15,257 nucleotides of DNA. It comes from Actinomycetes bacterium (lineage in GTDB: Bacteria; Actinomycetota; Humimicrobiia; JAHJRV01). Both the position numbers and the translations under genes were made by a program. The stretch spans positions 1 through 15,257 of the forward strand of contig DAOWJR010000018.1 of assembly GCA_030640275.1 (NCBI GenBank). Reading direction: 5' to 3'. Each line of letters starts with the position of its first letter. Position 1 is the first letter of the stretch. Shown piece after piece: positions 1 through 7,218 of this stretch. The notes below the pieces were generated by a model. The model searched no databases. It worked only from the letters and a program-made list of their open reading frames with translations, and was not told where the DNA came from.

Positions 1-1
1 G

Positions 2-433
2 AGTGATCATTTTACCGGAAAAGAAAAAATTGAAAATAGAATAATTTTTGAAACAGGAGGTTTTACCAAAGAGGAGCTCGAAACATTATTAAATACATTG
101 CCTGTTGATATTACATTTGTAGATAAAGAAGACACAATTCAATATTTCAGTCAGACCAAGGAAAGAATTTTTTCAAGAGCAAAAGCAGTAATTGGCAGAA
201 AAGTTCAACAATGCCACCCTCAAAAGAGTATACATGTTGTTAATAAAATATTAGAGGATTTTAAAAATAATAAAAGAGATTTTGCTGAGTTTTGGATTAA
301 TCTAAATAATAGACTGATTTACATACGATATTTCTCTGTTCGTAATAAAAATGGAGAATACATAGGTTGTTTAGAAGTTACTCAAGACATAACAGATATA
401 AAGAAGATTAAAGGAGAAAAAAGATTATTGTGA
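2..433 (+). CDS. DUF438/PAS-domain protein, C-terminal part (5' truncated by window)
   Basis: The reading frame is open from the first bases of the window to a TGA at 431-433, so this is the last 143 residues of a larger protein; the TTG at 98 is an internal codon, not a start. The visible part is one PAS domain. It has the segment LPVDITFVDKED, a ring of aromatic residues (IQYFSQ) and the GRKVQQCHPQKS stretch that I associate with PAS domains fused to DUF438 and often a hemerythrin-like domain. It ends with the usual PAS exit sequence (EVTQDITDI). By family knowledge such proteins are cytoplasmic redox or oxygen sensors, but the sensing ligand cannot be judged from this piece. The stop codon overlaps the ribosome-binding site of the Hrb gene 7 nt downstream, so the two are probably cotranscribed and translationally linked. 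Confidence 0.8.
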   Translation, partial: SDHFTGKEKIENRIIFETGGFTKEELETLLNTLPVDITFVDKEDTIQYFSQTKERIFSRAKAVIGRKVQQCHPQKSIHVVNKILEDFKNNKRDFAEFWINLNNRLIYIRYFSVRNKNGEYIGCLEVTQDITDIKKIKGEKRLL

Positions 434-440
434 GGTTTAA

Positions 441-1142
441 ATGAATATAAAAACTTTACATAAAATTAGCTACGGTCTGTATATTATCAGCTCAAAAAGA
501 AATGGTAAATTTAATGGGCAGATAGCAAATACTGTATTTCAGACTACTGCAGACCCACCACTGGTTGCAGTTTGTATAAATAAAAAGAATTTAACTCATG
601 AATTCATTAAAAAAAGCAATGTTTTTACTATTTCAATTTTGTCAAAAGAGACACCGATGAGATTTATAGGGCAATTTGGTTTCAAAAGTGGAAGAGATTT
701 GGATAAATTCAAGAATGTTAATTATAAGATTGGTGTTAATGGAGCTCCAATAGTATTAGATAACACTATAGGGTATATTGAGTGTAAAGTTGTCAATAGT
801 ATGGATGCAATGTCTCACACATTATTCCTTGGTAAAGTTTTAGATGCTGAAATTATTAAAGATGGAGAGCTTATGACTTATTCATATTATCATGAAGTAA
901 AGGGAGGAATATCACCAAAAACAGCACCTACTTATATAAAAAATGAAAAAATTAAAGAGAAAACAGAAAGGGAGGGGGAAATGGATAAATATGAATGTAC
1001 AGTTTGTGGGTATATTTATGACCCAGAAAAAGGTGATCCGGATTCTGGTGTAGAACCAGGAACACCTTTCAAAAAGTTACCTGATGATTGGGTTTGTCCA
1101 GAATGTGGTGTAGGCAAAGATGAATTTGAAAAGATTGAATAA
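441..1142 (+). CDS. hrb: High-molecular-weight rubredoxin: flavin reductase-rubredoxin fusion
   Basis: A 233-residue fusion. Residues 1 to about 150 match the FMN-binding flavin-reductase split-barrel family (opening with ISYGLYIISS and including PPLVAVCINKKN). After a charged linker, residues 181-233 are a complete rubredoxin with the four iron-ligand cysteines C186, C189, C219 and C222 in CxxC...CxxC. This layout is that of Hrb of acetogens such as Moorella, which takes electrons from a reduced nicotinamide cofactor and passes them to flavodiiron protein FprA. FprA follows 91 nt downstream, which supports the pairing. The start ATG has GAGGT 4 nt upstream, overlapping the previous stop. An in-frame ATG at 981 with a very strong ribosome-binding site lies exactly at the domain junction (separate entry). 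It is cytoplasmic. The cofactor preference (NADH or NADPH) cannot be seen. Confidence 0.9.
   Translation: MNIKTLHKISYGLYIISSKRNGKFNGQIANTVFQTTADPPLVAVCINKKNLTHEFIKKSNVFTISILSKETPMRFIGQFGFKSGRDLDKFKNVNYKIGVNGAPIVLDNTIGYIECKVVNSMDAMSHTLFLGKVLDAEIIKDGELMTYSYYHEVKGGISPKTAPTYIKNEKIKEKTEREGEMDKYECTVCGYIYDPEKGDPDSGVEPGTPFKKLPDDWVCPECGVGKDEFEKIE
971..983 (+). promoter_or_regulatory. Internal ribosome-binding site and ATG for a free rubredoxin
   Basis: Inside hrb, GGAGGGGGAA is followed by an in-frame ATG at 981-983, a spacing of 5 nt from GGAGG. Translation from it gives exactly a 53-residue rubredoxin (MDKYECTVCG to KIE), the normal length of a stand-alone rubredoxin. The ribosome-binding site is encoded by the linker residues REGE. 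It could be a relic of a gene fusion or an active second start. Confidence 0.5.
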
Positions 1143-1233
1143 AATTAAAATCAAATAGTATTAAATAAGTTGAAAGTGATAGCTAAAATCTTAAATACAT
1201 AATTATTAAAGTACATTAAAAAAGGATTATTAA

Positions 1234-2421
1234 ATGAGTAAATTGAGACAAATAAAGTCAAATATATACTCAGTAGGAGCAGTTGATTGGGATAGGAGAT
1301 TATTTGATGAACTTATACCTCTTCCGGATGGAACAAGTTATAACTCTTACCTGATAAAAGGAACCGAAAAAATAGCACTTATTGATACTGTAGACCCAAC
1401 AAAGCAGCATGAACTTGTAGAAAATCTAAAGGAATTAAAAATTGATAAAATTGATTATATAGTTACAAATCATGCTGAGCAGGACCATTCTGGAGCTTTA
1501 CCAAAAATATTAAATATTTATAAGAATGCCAGAGTTGTAACAAATAAGAAATGTAAAGATATGCTGATGAATCTACTGCTAATTCCCGAGAATAAATTCA
1601 TAACCGTAAATGATAGAGAGACCATTTCATTAGGAGACAAAACACTTGAATTTATATATGCTCCATGGGTTCACTGGCCAGAGACAATATTGACATATCT
1701 AATAGAGGATAAAATCTTATTTTCTTGTGATCTTTTTGGATCTCATCTTGCAGCAAGTGATTTATTTGTAACAGATAAAGCAAAGGTATATGAAGCAGCA
1801 AAAAGGTATTATGCAGAGATCATGATGCCATTTAGAAAAACTATTAAGAAAAATCTGGAAAAGATAAAGGATTTAGATATAGAGATTATCGCTACAAGTC
1901 ATGGACCTATCTATGATAAGCCAGAGTTTATTATTAATGCCTACAAAGAGTGGATTTCAGATGATGTAAAAAATGAGGTGATTATACCTTACGTCTCAAT
2001 GCACGGGAGCACAAAAAAAATGGTAGATTATCTTGTGAATGCTCTAATGGAAAGAGATATTACTGTAAAGCCGTTTAATTTAACTGTAACGGATATAGGT
2101 GAATTAGCAATTTCATTAGTGGATGCTGCCACAATTGTTATAGCTTCTCCAACTGTCCTGGTTGGAACACACCCAACAGTAGTTTTTGCAACTTATCTCG
2201 CAAATGCTTTGAGACCAAAAACTAAATTTGTTTCTATTATAGGGTCATATGGATGGGGTGGTAAGATGGTAAAACAGCTTTCGGATATGATTTCCAATTT
2301 AAAAGTAGAGATAATTGAACCTGTTGTTATAAAAGGATTTCCAAAGGAAGATGATTTTAAAGCAATAAATAGATTAGCAGATGATATCCTGAGAAAACAT
2401 AAGGAAAACAATATTGTTTAA
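1234..2421 (+). CDS. fprA: A-type flavodiiron protein (FprA, rubredoxin:oxygen oxidoreductase)
   Basis: At 395 residues this has the full length of A-type flavodiiron proteins. The N-terminal metallo-beta-lactamase-like domain (about 1-245) carries the diiron ligands H80, E82 and D84 in NHAEQDH, then H147 (WVHWPET), D166 (SCDLFG) and H223 (TSHGP). The C-terminal flavodoxin domain (about 249-390) has the FMN phosphate loop SMHGSTKKM and the second loop SYGWGGK. The enzyme reduces O2 to water (some also reduce NO) in the cytoplasm using rubredoxin electrons. The Hrb gene upstream supplies the expected donor, and superoxide reductase follows 51 nt downstream, so an oxygen-defence operon is likely. 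The ATG start is preceded by AAAGGATT, a moderate Shine-Dalgarno. All six metal ligands are present, so the protein looks functional. Confidence 0.95.
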   Translation: MSKLRQIKSNIYSVGAVDWDRRLFDELIPLPDGTSYNSYLIKGTEKIALIDTVDPTKQHELVENLKELKIDKIDYIVTNHAEQDHSGALPKILNIYKNARVVTNKKCKDMLMNLLLIPENKFITVNDRETISLGDKTLEFIYAPWVHWPETILTYLIEDKILFSCDLFGSHLAASDLFVTDKAKVYEAAKRYYAEIMMPFRKTIKKNLEKIKDLDIEIIATSHGPIYDKPEFIINAYKEWISDDVKNEVIIPYVSMHGSTKKMVDYLVNALMERDITVKPFNLTVTDIGELAISLVDAATIVIASPTVLVGTHPTVVFATYLANALRPKTKFVSIIGSYGWGGKMVKQLSDMISNLKVEIIEPVVIKGFPKEDDFKAINRLADDILRKHKENNIV

Positions 2422-2472
2422 GTTTAAATATAAAAATAAAGAATAAGATTTTTTTATTATTGGAGGTTTAAA

Positions 2473-2868
2473 ATGAAAGAATTCAGAGATTTATTTAAAA
2501 GTGCTGATTGGAAGACAGAAAAACATATTCCAGTTATTGAAGTACCTGATAGGATAATGAAAGGTGAATTTTTTAATGTTAAAGCAACTGTTGGAAAGGA
2601 GATACATCATCCAAATACAACTGAGCATCATATTAGTTGGATTGATGTCTATTTTCACCCAGCAGGAGAGAAATTCCCATATCAAATTGCTAAATTTGAG
2701 TTTGTAGCTCATGGTGAATCAGTTAATGGACCAGACACAAGTACAATATACACAAATCCTGAGGTAACATTAAGTTTTAAAACAGAAAAGCCGGGAACTA
2801 TATATGCAACTGGTTATTGTAATATTCATGGTTTATGGCAGAATTCAAAAGAAATTGAATTAGAGTAA
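2473..2868 (+). CDS. Class II superoxide reductase (neelaredoxin type)
   Basis: 131 residues, matching the one-domain (class II) superoxide reductases that lack the N-terminal desulforedoxin iron site. The catalytic iron ligands can be placed by comparison with the Pyrococcus enzyme: E16 and H18 (TEKH), H46 and H52 (HHPNTTEHH, same six-residue spacing), C116 and H119 in GYCNIHG. It reduces superoxide to hydrogen peroxide without releasing O2, normally taking electrons from rubredoxin, which is encoded two genes upstream. TGGAGGT lies 6 nt before the ATG, a strong ribosome-binding site. The gene is the third complete member of the Hrb-FprA-SOR run and is probably in the same transcript. Cytoplasmic; no signal peptide. 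Confidence 0.93.
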   Translation: MKEFRDLFKSADWKTEKHIPVIEVPDRIMKGEFFNVKATVGKEIHHPNTTEHHISWIDVYFHPAGEKFPYQIAKFEFVAHGESVNGPDTSTIYTNPEVTLSFKTEKPGTIYATGYCNIHGLWQNSKEIELE

Positions 2869-3068
2869 TGATCGGAGATATTAAGTTTAGAATAAAAATT
2901 AAAAATAAAAAAATTATTAAGGAAAAAAATTTAGTTTAAACAGTTTGAATTGTTATTATAAAGTAATTGTTAATGTACTAAGGTCAATTTTAATAGCAAA
3001 TTACCAAATATAATATAAAAATCATTAACTAAAATAACTAAAAAATAAAAACGAAAATAAGTATTTAA

Positions 3069-3076
3069 AAGGAGGT
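3069..3076 (+). other. Orphan consensus Shine-Dalgarno sequence in the SOR-ferritin gap
   Basis: AAGGAGGT, an eight-base match to the anti-Shine-Dalgarno, has no ATG, GTG or TTG at a usable distance; the first (TTG near 3103) is followed at once by TAA. The surrounding gap 2869-3150 is otherwise AT-rich and shows no gene. It may mark the former start of a lost small gene, or belong to the untranslated leader of the ferritin gene. Confidence 0.3.
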
Positions 3077-3150
3077 AAAAGAAGGCTTAGCAGGAAATTT
3101 GTAATAACTTTTATAAATCAAAATTAGCTAAAATATCAAGGAGTGAAAAA

Positions 3151-3600
3151 ATGAACAACAATAATATTAAAGAACAATTACTTAAAATGTTAAATCATGC
3201 ACTTAAATTGGAACATGCTGCGAGAATTCAGTATCTTGCACATGCTGAGCTTATAACAGGTTCAGGAGCAGAGAAAATAATTGAGAGATTAAAAGAAATT
3301 GCTTCTGATGAAAAAGAACATGAAGAAATTTTCCGAGAACTTATAGCTGGTTATTTAGGTGGAGAACCTACTATGGAACTTGCAGAAACATTTGAAGCTA
3401 AAGGCACTAAGGAAATTCTTGAAGTAAATCTAAAAGGTGAAAAAGAAGCAGTAGATTTCTATAAACAAATTTATGAAAAGTTGATTGAAAACAAGGATAG
3501 TTTTCCCTATGAGTTCGAGACGTTAGAACATGGTATTCGACATGTAATAATGGATGAACAGGAGCATATTATAGAATTATCCCTACTACTTGGGCTCTAA
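3151..3600 (+). CDS. Bacterioferritin-like diiron protein
   Basis: 149 residues predicted to form four long helices. The diiron ligands fall at the spacings seen in bacterioferritin: E21 (LEHAARIQY), E54 and H57 (DEKEHEE), E97 (KGEKEA), E136 and H139 (DEQEH). The intervals 33, 3 and 43 equal those of E. coli Bfr E18, E51, H54 and E94. It would oxidise and store ferrous iron, removing a Fenton reactant next to enzymes that deal with O2 and superoxide. Whether it binds haem is uncertain: the Bfr haem Met52 position corresponds here to K55, so a haem-free ferritin-like protein is quite possible. AAGGAG lies 6 nt before the ATG. The 282-nt gap from the SOR gene suggests its own promoter. Cytoplasmic. 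Confidence 0.85.
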   Translation: MNNNNIKEQLLKMLNHALKLEHAARIQYLAHAELITGSGAEKIIERLKEIASDEKEHEEIFRELIAGYLGGEPTMELAETFEAKGTKEILEVNLKGEKEAVDFYKQIYEKLIENKDSFPYEFETLEHGIRHVIMDEQEHIIELSLLLGL

Positions 3601-4040
3601 ATATATATAGAAGATGGGGTCGAAGATGGGTTCAGGTCTTGCAATATCACATTTTACGAGTAATCCACTGGAAAGTGTTAGTTCTTAAAATATCAGATTA
3701 CTTGGATTTTAAATATAGTTGTATTTGTATAAAATTTCTTCTCTGTAATTGATGTAATCTATAAAGAGGAGCTTTTTTGTCAAGGTGTTGATGAAAAAGG
3801 AGAGATATTAAAACATCCAGAATTTTTGAAGAAAGCATTCGAATTAGGTGAAAGAATTGCTTTTAATGTAAAAAAATAATTTAATATTCACTGTTTTATT
3901 TAATATTTTTATTTACCACTTTTTACTTTTTACCCAAAATTGATTATTATTTAATGGTTATAAAATTCACTACGAAATTATCATCAAATATTTTAATTAT
4001 TTTGTAGATTACTAAATTTAATAAAAATATAGGAGCGATT
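3601..4040 (+). other. 440-nt gap with gene debris only
   Basis: No intact gene is visible on either strand. The left part (3612-3635) has an imperfect 12-bp tandem duplication around GAAGATGGG. The middle carries the coding remnant described at 3733-3879. The right part (3880-4030) is AT-rich leader for the GH57 gene, ending in the ribosome-binding site TAGGAGCG; I see no convincing promoter pair there. Confidence 0.5.
3733..3879 (+). pseudogene. C-terminal remnant of a possible flavodoxin-family protein
   Basis: A frame with no start codon near its left end runs to a TAA at 3877-3879 and encodes EELFCQGVDEKG, then KHPEFLKKAFELGERIA. The composition is protein-like and unlike the AT-rich flanks. 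The pattern F-C-x-G-x-D followed by HP and a charged terminal helix resembles the C-terminus of flavodoxin/WrbA-like proteins, which would suit the neighbourhood, but this is pattern recognition only. The preceding 100 nt contain stops in all frames, so the N-terminal part is deleted or decayed. Confidence 0.4.
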
Positions 4041-5759
4041 ATGGCAAAAAATAAAACTATTGGTTCTTTTTCTTTTGTATTTCATAGTCATTTACCTTAT
4101 GTAAGGAAAGCAGGAATCTGGCCCTTTGGTGAAGAATGGCTTCATGAGGCATTAAGCGAAACATATATACCACTTCTTGATGTTTTTTATAACTTGATAG
4201 ATGAGGGGGTCAAACCAAAAGCTACAGTTGGAATAACTCCAATACTTGCTGAGCAATTAAATGATCCTTACCTCTCTGAGAAATTTCAGAAATATATGGA
4301 GATTAAAATTAAAAAATGTGAGGAAGATATTGAAAGAAACTCATCCAATCATAAATTAAGAGACTTAGCAATATTTTATCTGGATTTCTTTAATGAAATC
4401 CTTTCTTCATATAAAGATAGATACAATAGTGATGTAATTGGTGCTTTTAAGAAATTACAAGACGAAGGTTTCATTGAGATAATAACCTGTGCAGCTACTC
4501 ATGGTTATTTACCATTACTTGGTAGAGATAGTGCAGTTAATGCTCAGATAAAAGTTGGGGTTGAAAGCTATAAGCGTCTTTTTGGAAGAGAACCAAAAGG
4601 AATCTGGCTTCCCGAATGTGCCTATAGACATGGATATGAATGGATTCCACCTGTTGAAGGTGAATATGCACAAAGAGGTTATCGTCCTGGTATAGAGAAA
4701 TTTTTAATTGAAAATAAAATCAAATATTTCATTGTAGATACTCATACAATTGAAGGTGGAAAAACTATGGGTGTTTATACTCTTCGCTTTCCAGCACTTC
4801 AAAAACTTTATCAACAATCAGTAAGAGAATATAAAGATATTGAGGTGGATGAGCCAAAAACTACATTTTCACCTTATCTTTTAAAACATAATGAAGATTT
4901 TATAGCTATAGTAGGAAGAAACGAAAAAGCTGGACTTCAAGTATGGTCAGGAGATTGGGGATATCCAGGAGATGGTTGGTATAGAGAATTTCACAAAAAA
5001 GACTCAATAAGCGGTCTTCAATACTGGAGAGTAACTGGAAATGATGTTGATTTAGGTTCAAAGATGTTATATGAACCAGAGATGGTAACAGGAAGAGTAC
5101 AGGAGAATTCTGACCATTTTGTTCATATGATTTATTTATTATTAAAAGATTTTAAGGATAAAACTGGAAAAAATGGAATAGTAGCTGCACCATATGATTC
5201 TGAATTGTTTGGTCACTGGTGGTTTGAAGGTCCTAAATGGATAAAACAGGTATTAAAGAAAATGGCCAAAATGGAGGAATTGGATTTAACTACAATTAGT
5301 GATCACTTAGAAAAATTTACCCCAGAGATTACTATTAGAATTCCCGAAAGCTCATGGGGTGAAGGTGGTCACCACTGGGTCTGGCTAAATCAAGATACAT
5401 ACTGGATATGGCCTCACATTTATGAATCAGAAAAAAAGATGGAGGATTTAGCAAAAAAATATAAAGACACAGATAATGACTTTATAAAGAGAGTATTAAA
5501 CCAAGCTGCGAGAGAACTTTTGTTGTTAGAAAGCAGTGATTGGCCATTTTTAATAACTACATGGCAGGCAAGAGATTATGCATCTAATAGATTTAGTGAG
5601 CATCTTGATAACTTTAATAATTTGATAAATGCAGTGGAAGAGGCTGGTGCTATGGAATATAGAAAAAAAGATGAGGAATTTAGAAAATATTTAGAATCTA
5701 TTGAGGAAAAAGATAAAATATTTCCCAATATTGATTTCATAATATACGCCAAATATTAA
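4041..5759 (+). CDS. GH57 alpha-1,4-glucan branching enzyme
   Basis: 572 residues, one glycoside hydrolase family 57 protein. The (beta/alpha)7 catalytic barrel begins at SFVFHSHLPYVR (family motif 1, H15 and H17). The catalytic nucleophile is E192 in GIWLPECAY and the acid/base is D386 in APYDSELFGHWW. The last part (about 465-572) is the helical DUF1957-type domain characteristic of the branching-enzyme subgroup, including a WQARDYA stretch. These features point to transfer of alpha-1,4 glucan segments to alpha-1,6 positions in glycogen-like storage polymer rather than to amylopullulanase activity; by length it is close to the Thermotoga AmyC type. TAGGAG lies 6 nt before the ATG. An LCP gene follows at 26 nt, so the two are probably cotranscribed. 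No signal peptide, so cytoplasmic. Confidence 0.88.
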   Translation: MAKNKTIGSFSFVFHSHLPYVRKAGIWPFGEEWLHEALSETYIPLLDVFYNLIDEGVKPKATVGITPILAEQLNDPYLSEKFQKYMEIKIKKCEEDIERNSSNHKLRDLAIFYLDFFNEILSSYKDRYNSDVIGAFKKLQDEGFIEIITCAATHGYLPLLGRDSAVNAQIKVGVESYKRLFGREPKGIWLPECAYRHGYEWIPPVEGEYAQRGYRPGIEKFLIENKIKYFIVDTHTIEGGKTMGVYTLRFPALQKLYQQSVREYKDIEVDEPKTTFSPYLLKHNEDFIAIVGRNEKAGLQVWSGDWGYPGDGWYREFHKKDSISGLQYWRVTGNDVDLGSKMLYEPEMVTGRVQENSDHFVHMIYLLLKDFKDKTGKNGIVAAPYDSELFGHWWFEGPKWIKQVLKKMAKMEELDLTTISDHLEKFTPEITIRIPESSWGEGGHHWVWLNQDTYWIWPHIYESEKKMEDLAKKYKDTDNDFIKRVLNQAARELLLLESSDWPFLITTWQARDYASNRFSEHLDNFNNLINAVEEAGAMEYRKKDEEFRKYLESIEEKDKIFPNIDFIIYAKY

Positions 5760-5785
5760 TAAATATATTTTTTGAATAGGAGATT

Positions 5786-7207
5786 ATGAAGAAAATAACT
5801 GTTTGTTTACTAATTATGATCTGTTTATTAATTACAACTTGTAAAGCTAAACCAGAAGTTGTAGACACAGAAGAGGAGACCACTCCTACTGAGGAGATTG
5901 TAGAGACTACTGAAGAGGAGATTATTGAGAAAGGCATTTATATAAGTAATAATTTATCAGGCGAAACATTTTCTATAAAAATTCCAGAAAATTGGAGCAT
6001 GCAGGAATATCCAGAAAAAAGTATTGTTCAATTTAACCCTCCTTTAGAAGAGATGAAAGAAAATAATTCTATTTATACAATTTTTGCTGGAGCATTTGAG
6101 AGTTTTCCGCCAACAGATTTTTCTAATATAAATGTTCCTAATTTTTTAAAGAATATTAGGTTTTCACTTGAAAGTGAAAGTCCTCAATCATCAAATCTGG
6201 GGAATCTAGAAGCAGAAAAGTATGAAAGAAGCTACAAACATTTGATGCCAATAAAAGAAAGTGTGGTTGAAGGTGAAGATGAAACCAAGATGGAGAAAAC
6301 AGCATTAGAAGGTGGGATTATTGTTAAGCAGGATCAGTATAAATATGTTTTAAGTTACTACTATGTGGGAGATAACCCACAAGAATTTCAAGATATTATA
6401 AATAAAGTAGCAGAATCATTTAAATTTAATGGAGAAGAAGAATCAAAGATAGATGAAACTGCAGTTTCTAAAAGTAGTTTGAATATATTGTTATTGGGTA
6501 GGGATGCACGATCTAATGAGAGAAGTGTTTGGTGTAGAAGTGATATAAATATTATACTTAACATAAACCTAAATGATGGTAGTACTGCTTTAATTTCCAT
6601 TCCGAGAGATACGAGGGCGGAGATTCCAGGACAAGGATATACCAAGATAAATGCAGCTTACGCTTTGGGTGGTCCAGAACTTGTCATTGAGACTTTTGAA
6701 AATTTTACTGAATTAGAAATTGATTACTATATTTCAACAGATTTCTATGGATTTGAAAGCCTAATAGATAAACTCGGAGGAGTGACAGTAGAAGTAGATA
6801 AAAGATTGGTAGATCCATTTTCTGGAGTAGACCTTTATCCAGGAGTTCAAACTTTAAATGGTTCACAAGCATTGGCTTATTCAAGATGTAGAAAAGGACC
6901 ATGTGGTGGAGATTGGGGCAGGATGGACAGGCAGAGACAGATGTTAATTAGTTTAGCTAAAAAGTTTCAAATAATAGAGACATGGATTCAACTCCCAGCA
7001 TTGATTAATATGGTATTGGAAAACAGACTAATAGAAACAGATATAAAATTAATTGATTTAATAAAATTTTCTCACTTGTTTTTTAAAATTAATACTGAAG
7101 AAGTTGAAAATTTTTATATTCCAACAAGCTCTGCAACAATAGATGGTGTTTATTACCTAATTGCAGATGAAGACAGCATAAAAGACATATTCTCCAAATA
7201 TAAATAG
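5786..7207 (+). CDS. LytR-CpsA-Psr (LCP) family lipoprotein-like protein with extra N-terminal domain
   Basis: 473 residues. Residues 1-18 are a hydrophobic signal ending in ITT-C19, a lipobox with an unusual T at -1. An acidic E/T-rich linker (24-48) follows. Residues about 50-215 form an extra domain (opening GETFSIKIPENWSMQEYP) resembling PsbP/DUF1795-like surface domains. Residues 232-395 are the LCP catalytic domain: LNILLLGRDA, R251-S-D253, SIPRDTR (R274, D275), KINAAYALGG, SRCRKGP (R367, R369) and GDWGRMDRQRQ. LCP enzymes attach undecaprenyl-linked glycopolymers to peptidoglycan outside the membrane. Odd points: most LCP proteins have an N-terminal transmembrane helix rather than a lipobox, and C368 and C373 flank the substrate-binding arginine region. 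AGGAGAT lies 3 nt before the ATG. The gene ends 11 nt from the convergent PBP1A gene. Confidence 0.85.
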   Translation: MKKITVCLLIMICLLITTCKAKPEVVDTEEETTPTEEIVETTEEEIIEKGIYISNNLSGETFSIKIPENWSMQEYPEKSIVQFNPPLEEMKENNSIYTIFAGAFESFPPTDFSNINVPNFLKNIRFSLESESPQSSNLGNLEAEKYERSYKHLMPIKESVVEGEDETKMEKTALEGGIIVKQDQYKYVLSYYYVGDNPQEFQDIINKVAESFKFNGEEESKIDETAVSKSSLNILLLGRDARSNERSVWCRSDINIILNINLNDGSTALISIPRDTRAEIPGQGYTKINAAYALGGPELVIETFENFTELEIDYYISTDFYGFESLIDKLGGVTVEVDKRLVDPFSGVDLYPGVQTLNGSQALAYSRCRKGPCGGDWGRMDRQRQMLISLAKKFQIIETWIQLPALINMVLENRLIETDIKLIDLIKFSHLFFKINTEEVENFYIPTSSATIDGVYYLIADEDSIKDIFSKYK

Positions 7208-7218
7208 AAAATTACATT

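Noticed and set aside
98..433. Start of the first gene at TTG 98
   Set aside because: The frame is open to the window edge with PAS-like sequence before 98 (for example GGFTKEELE), so the gene is truncated by the window rather than starting there.
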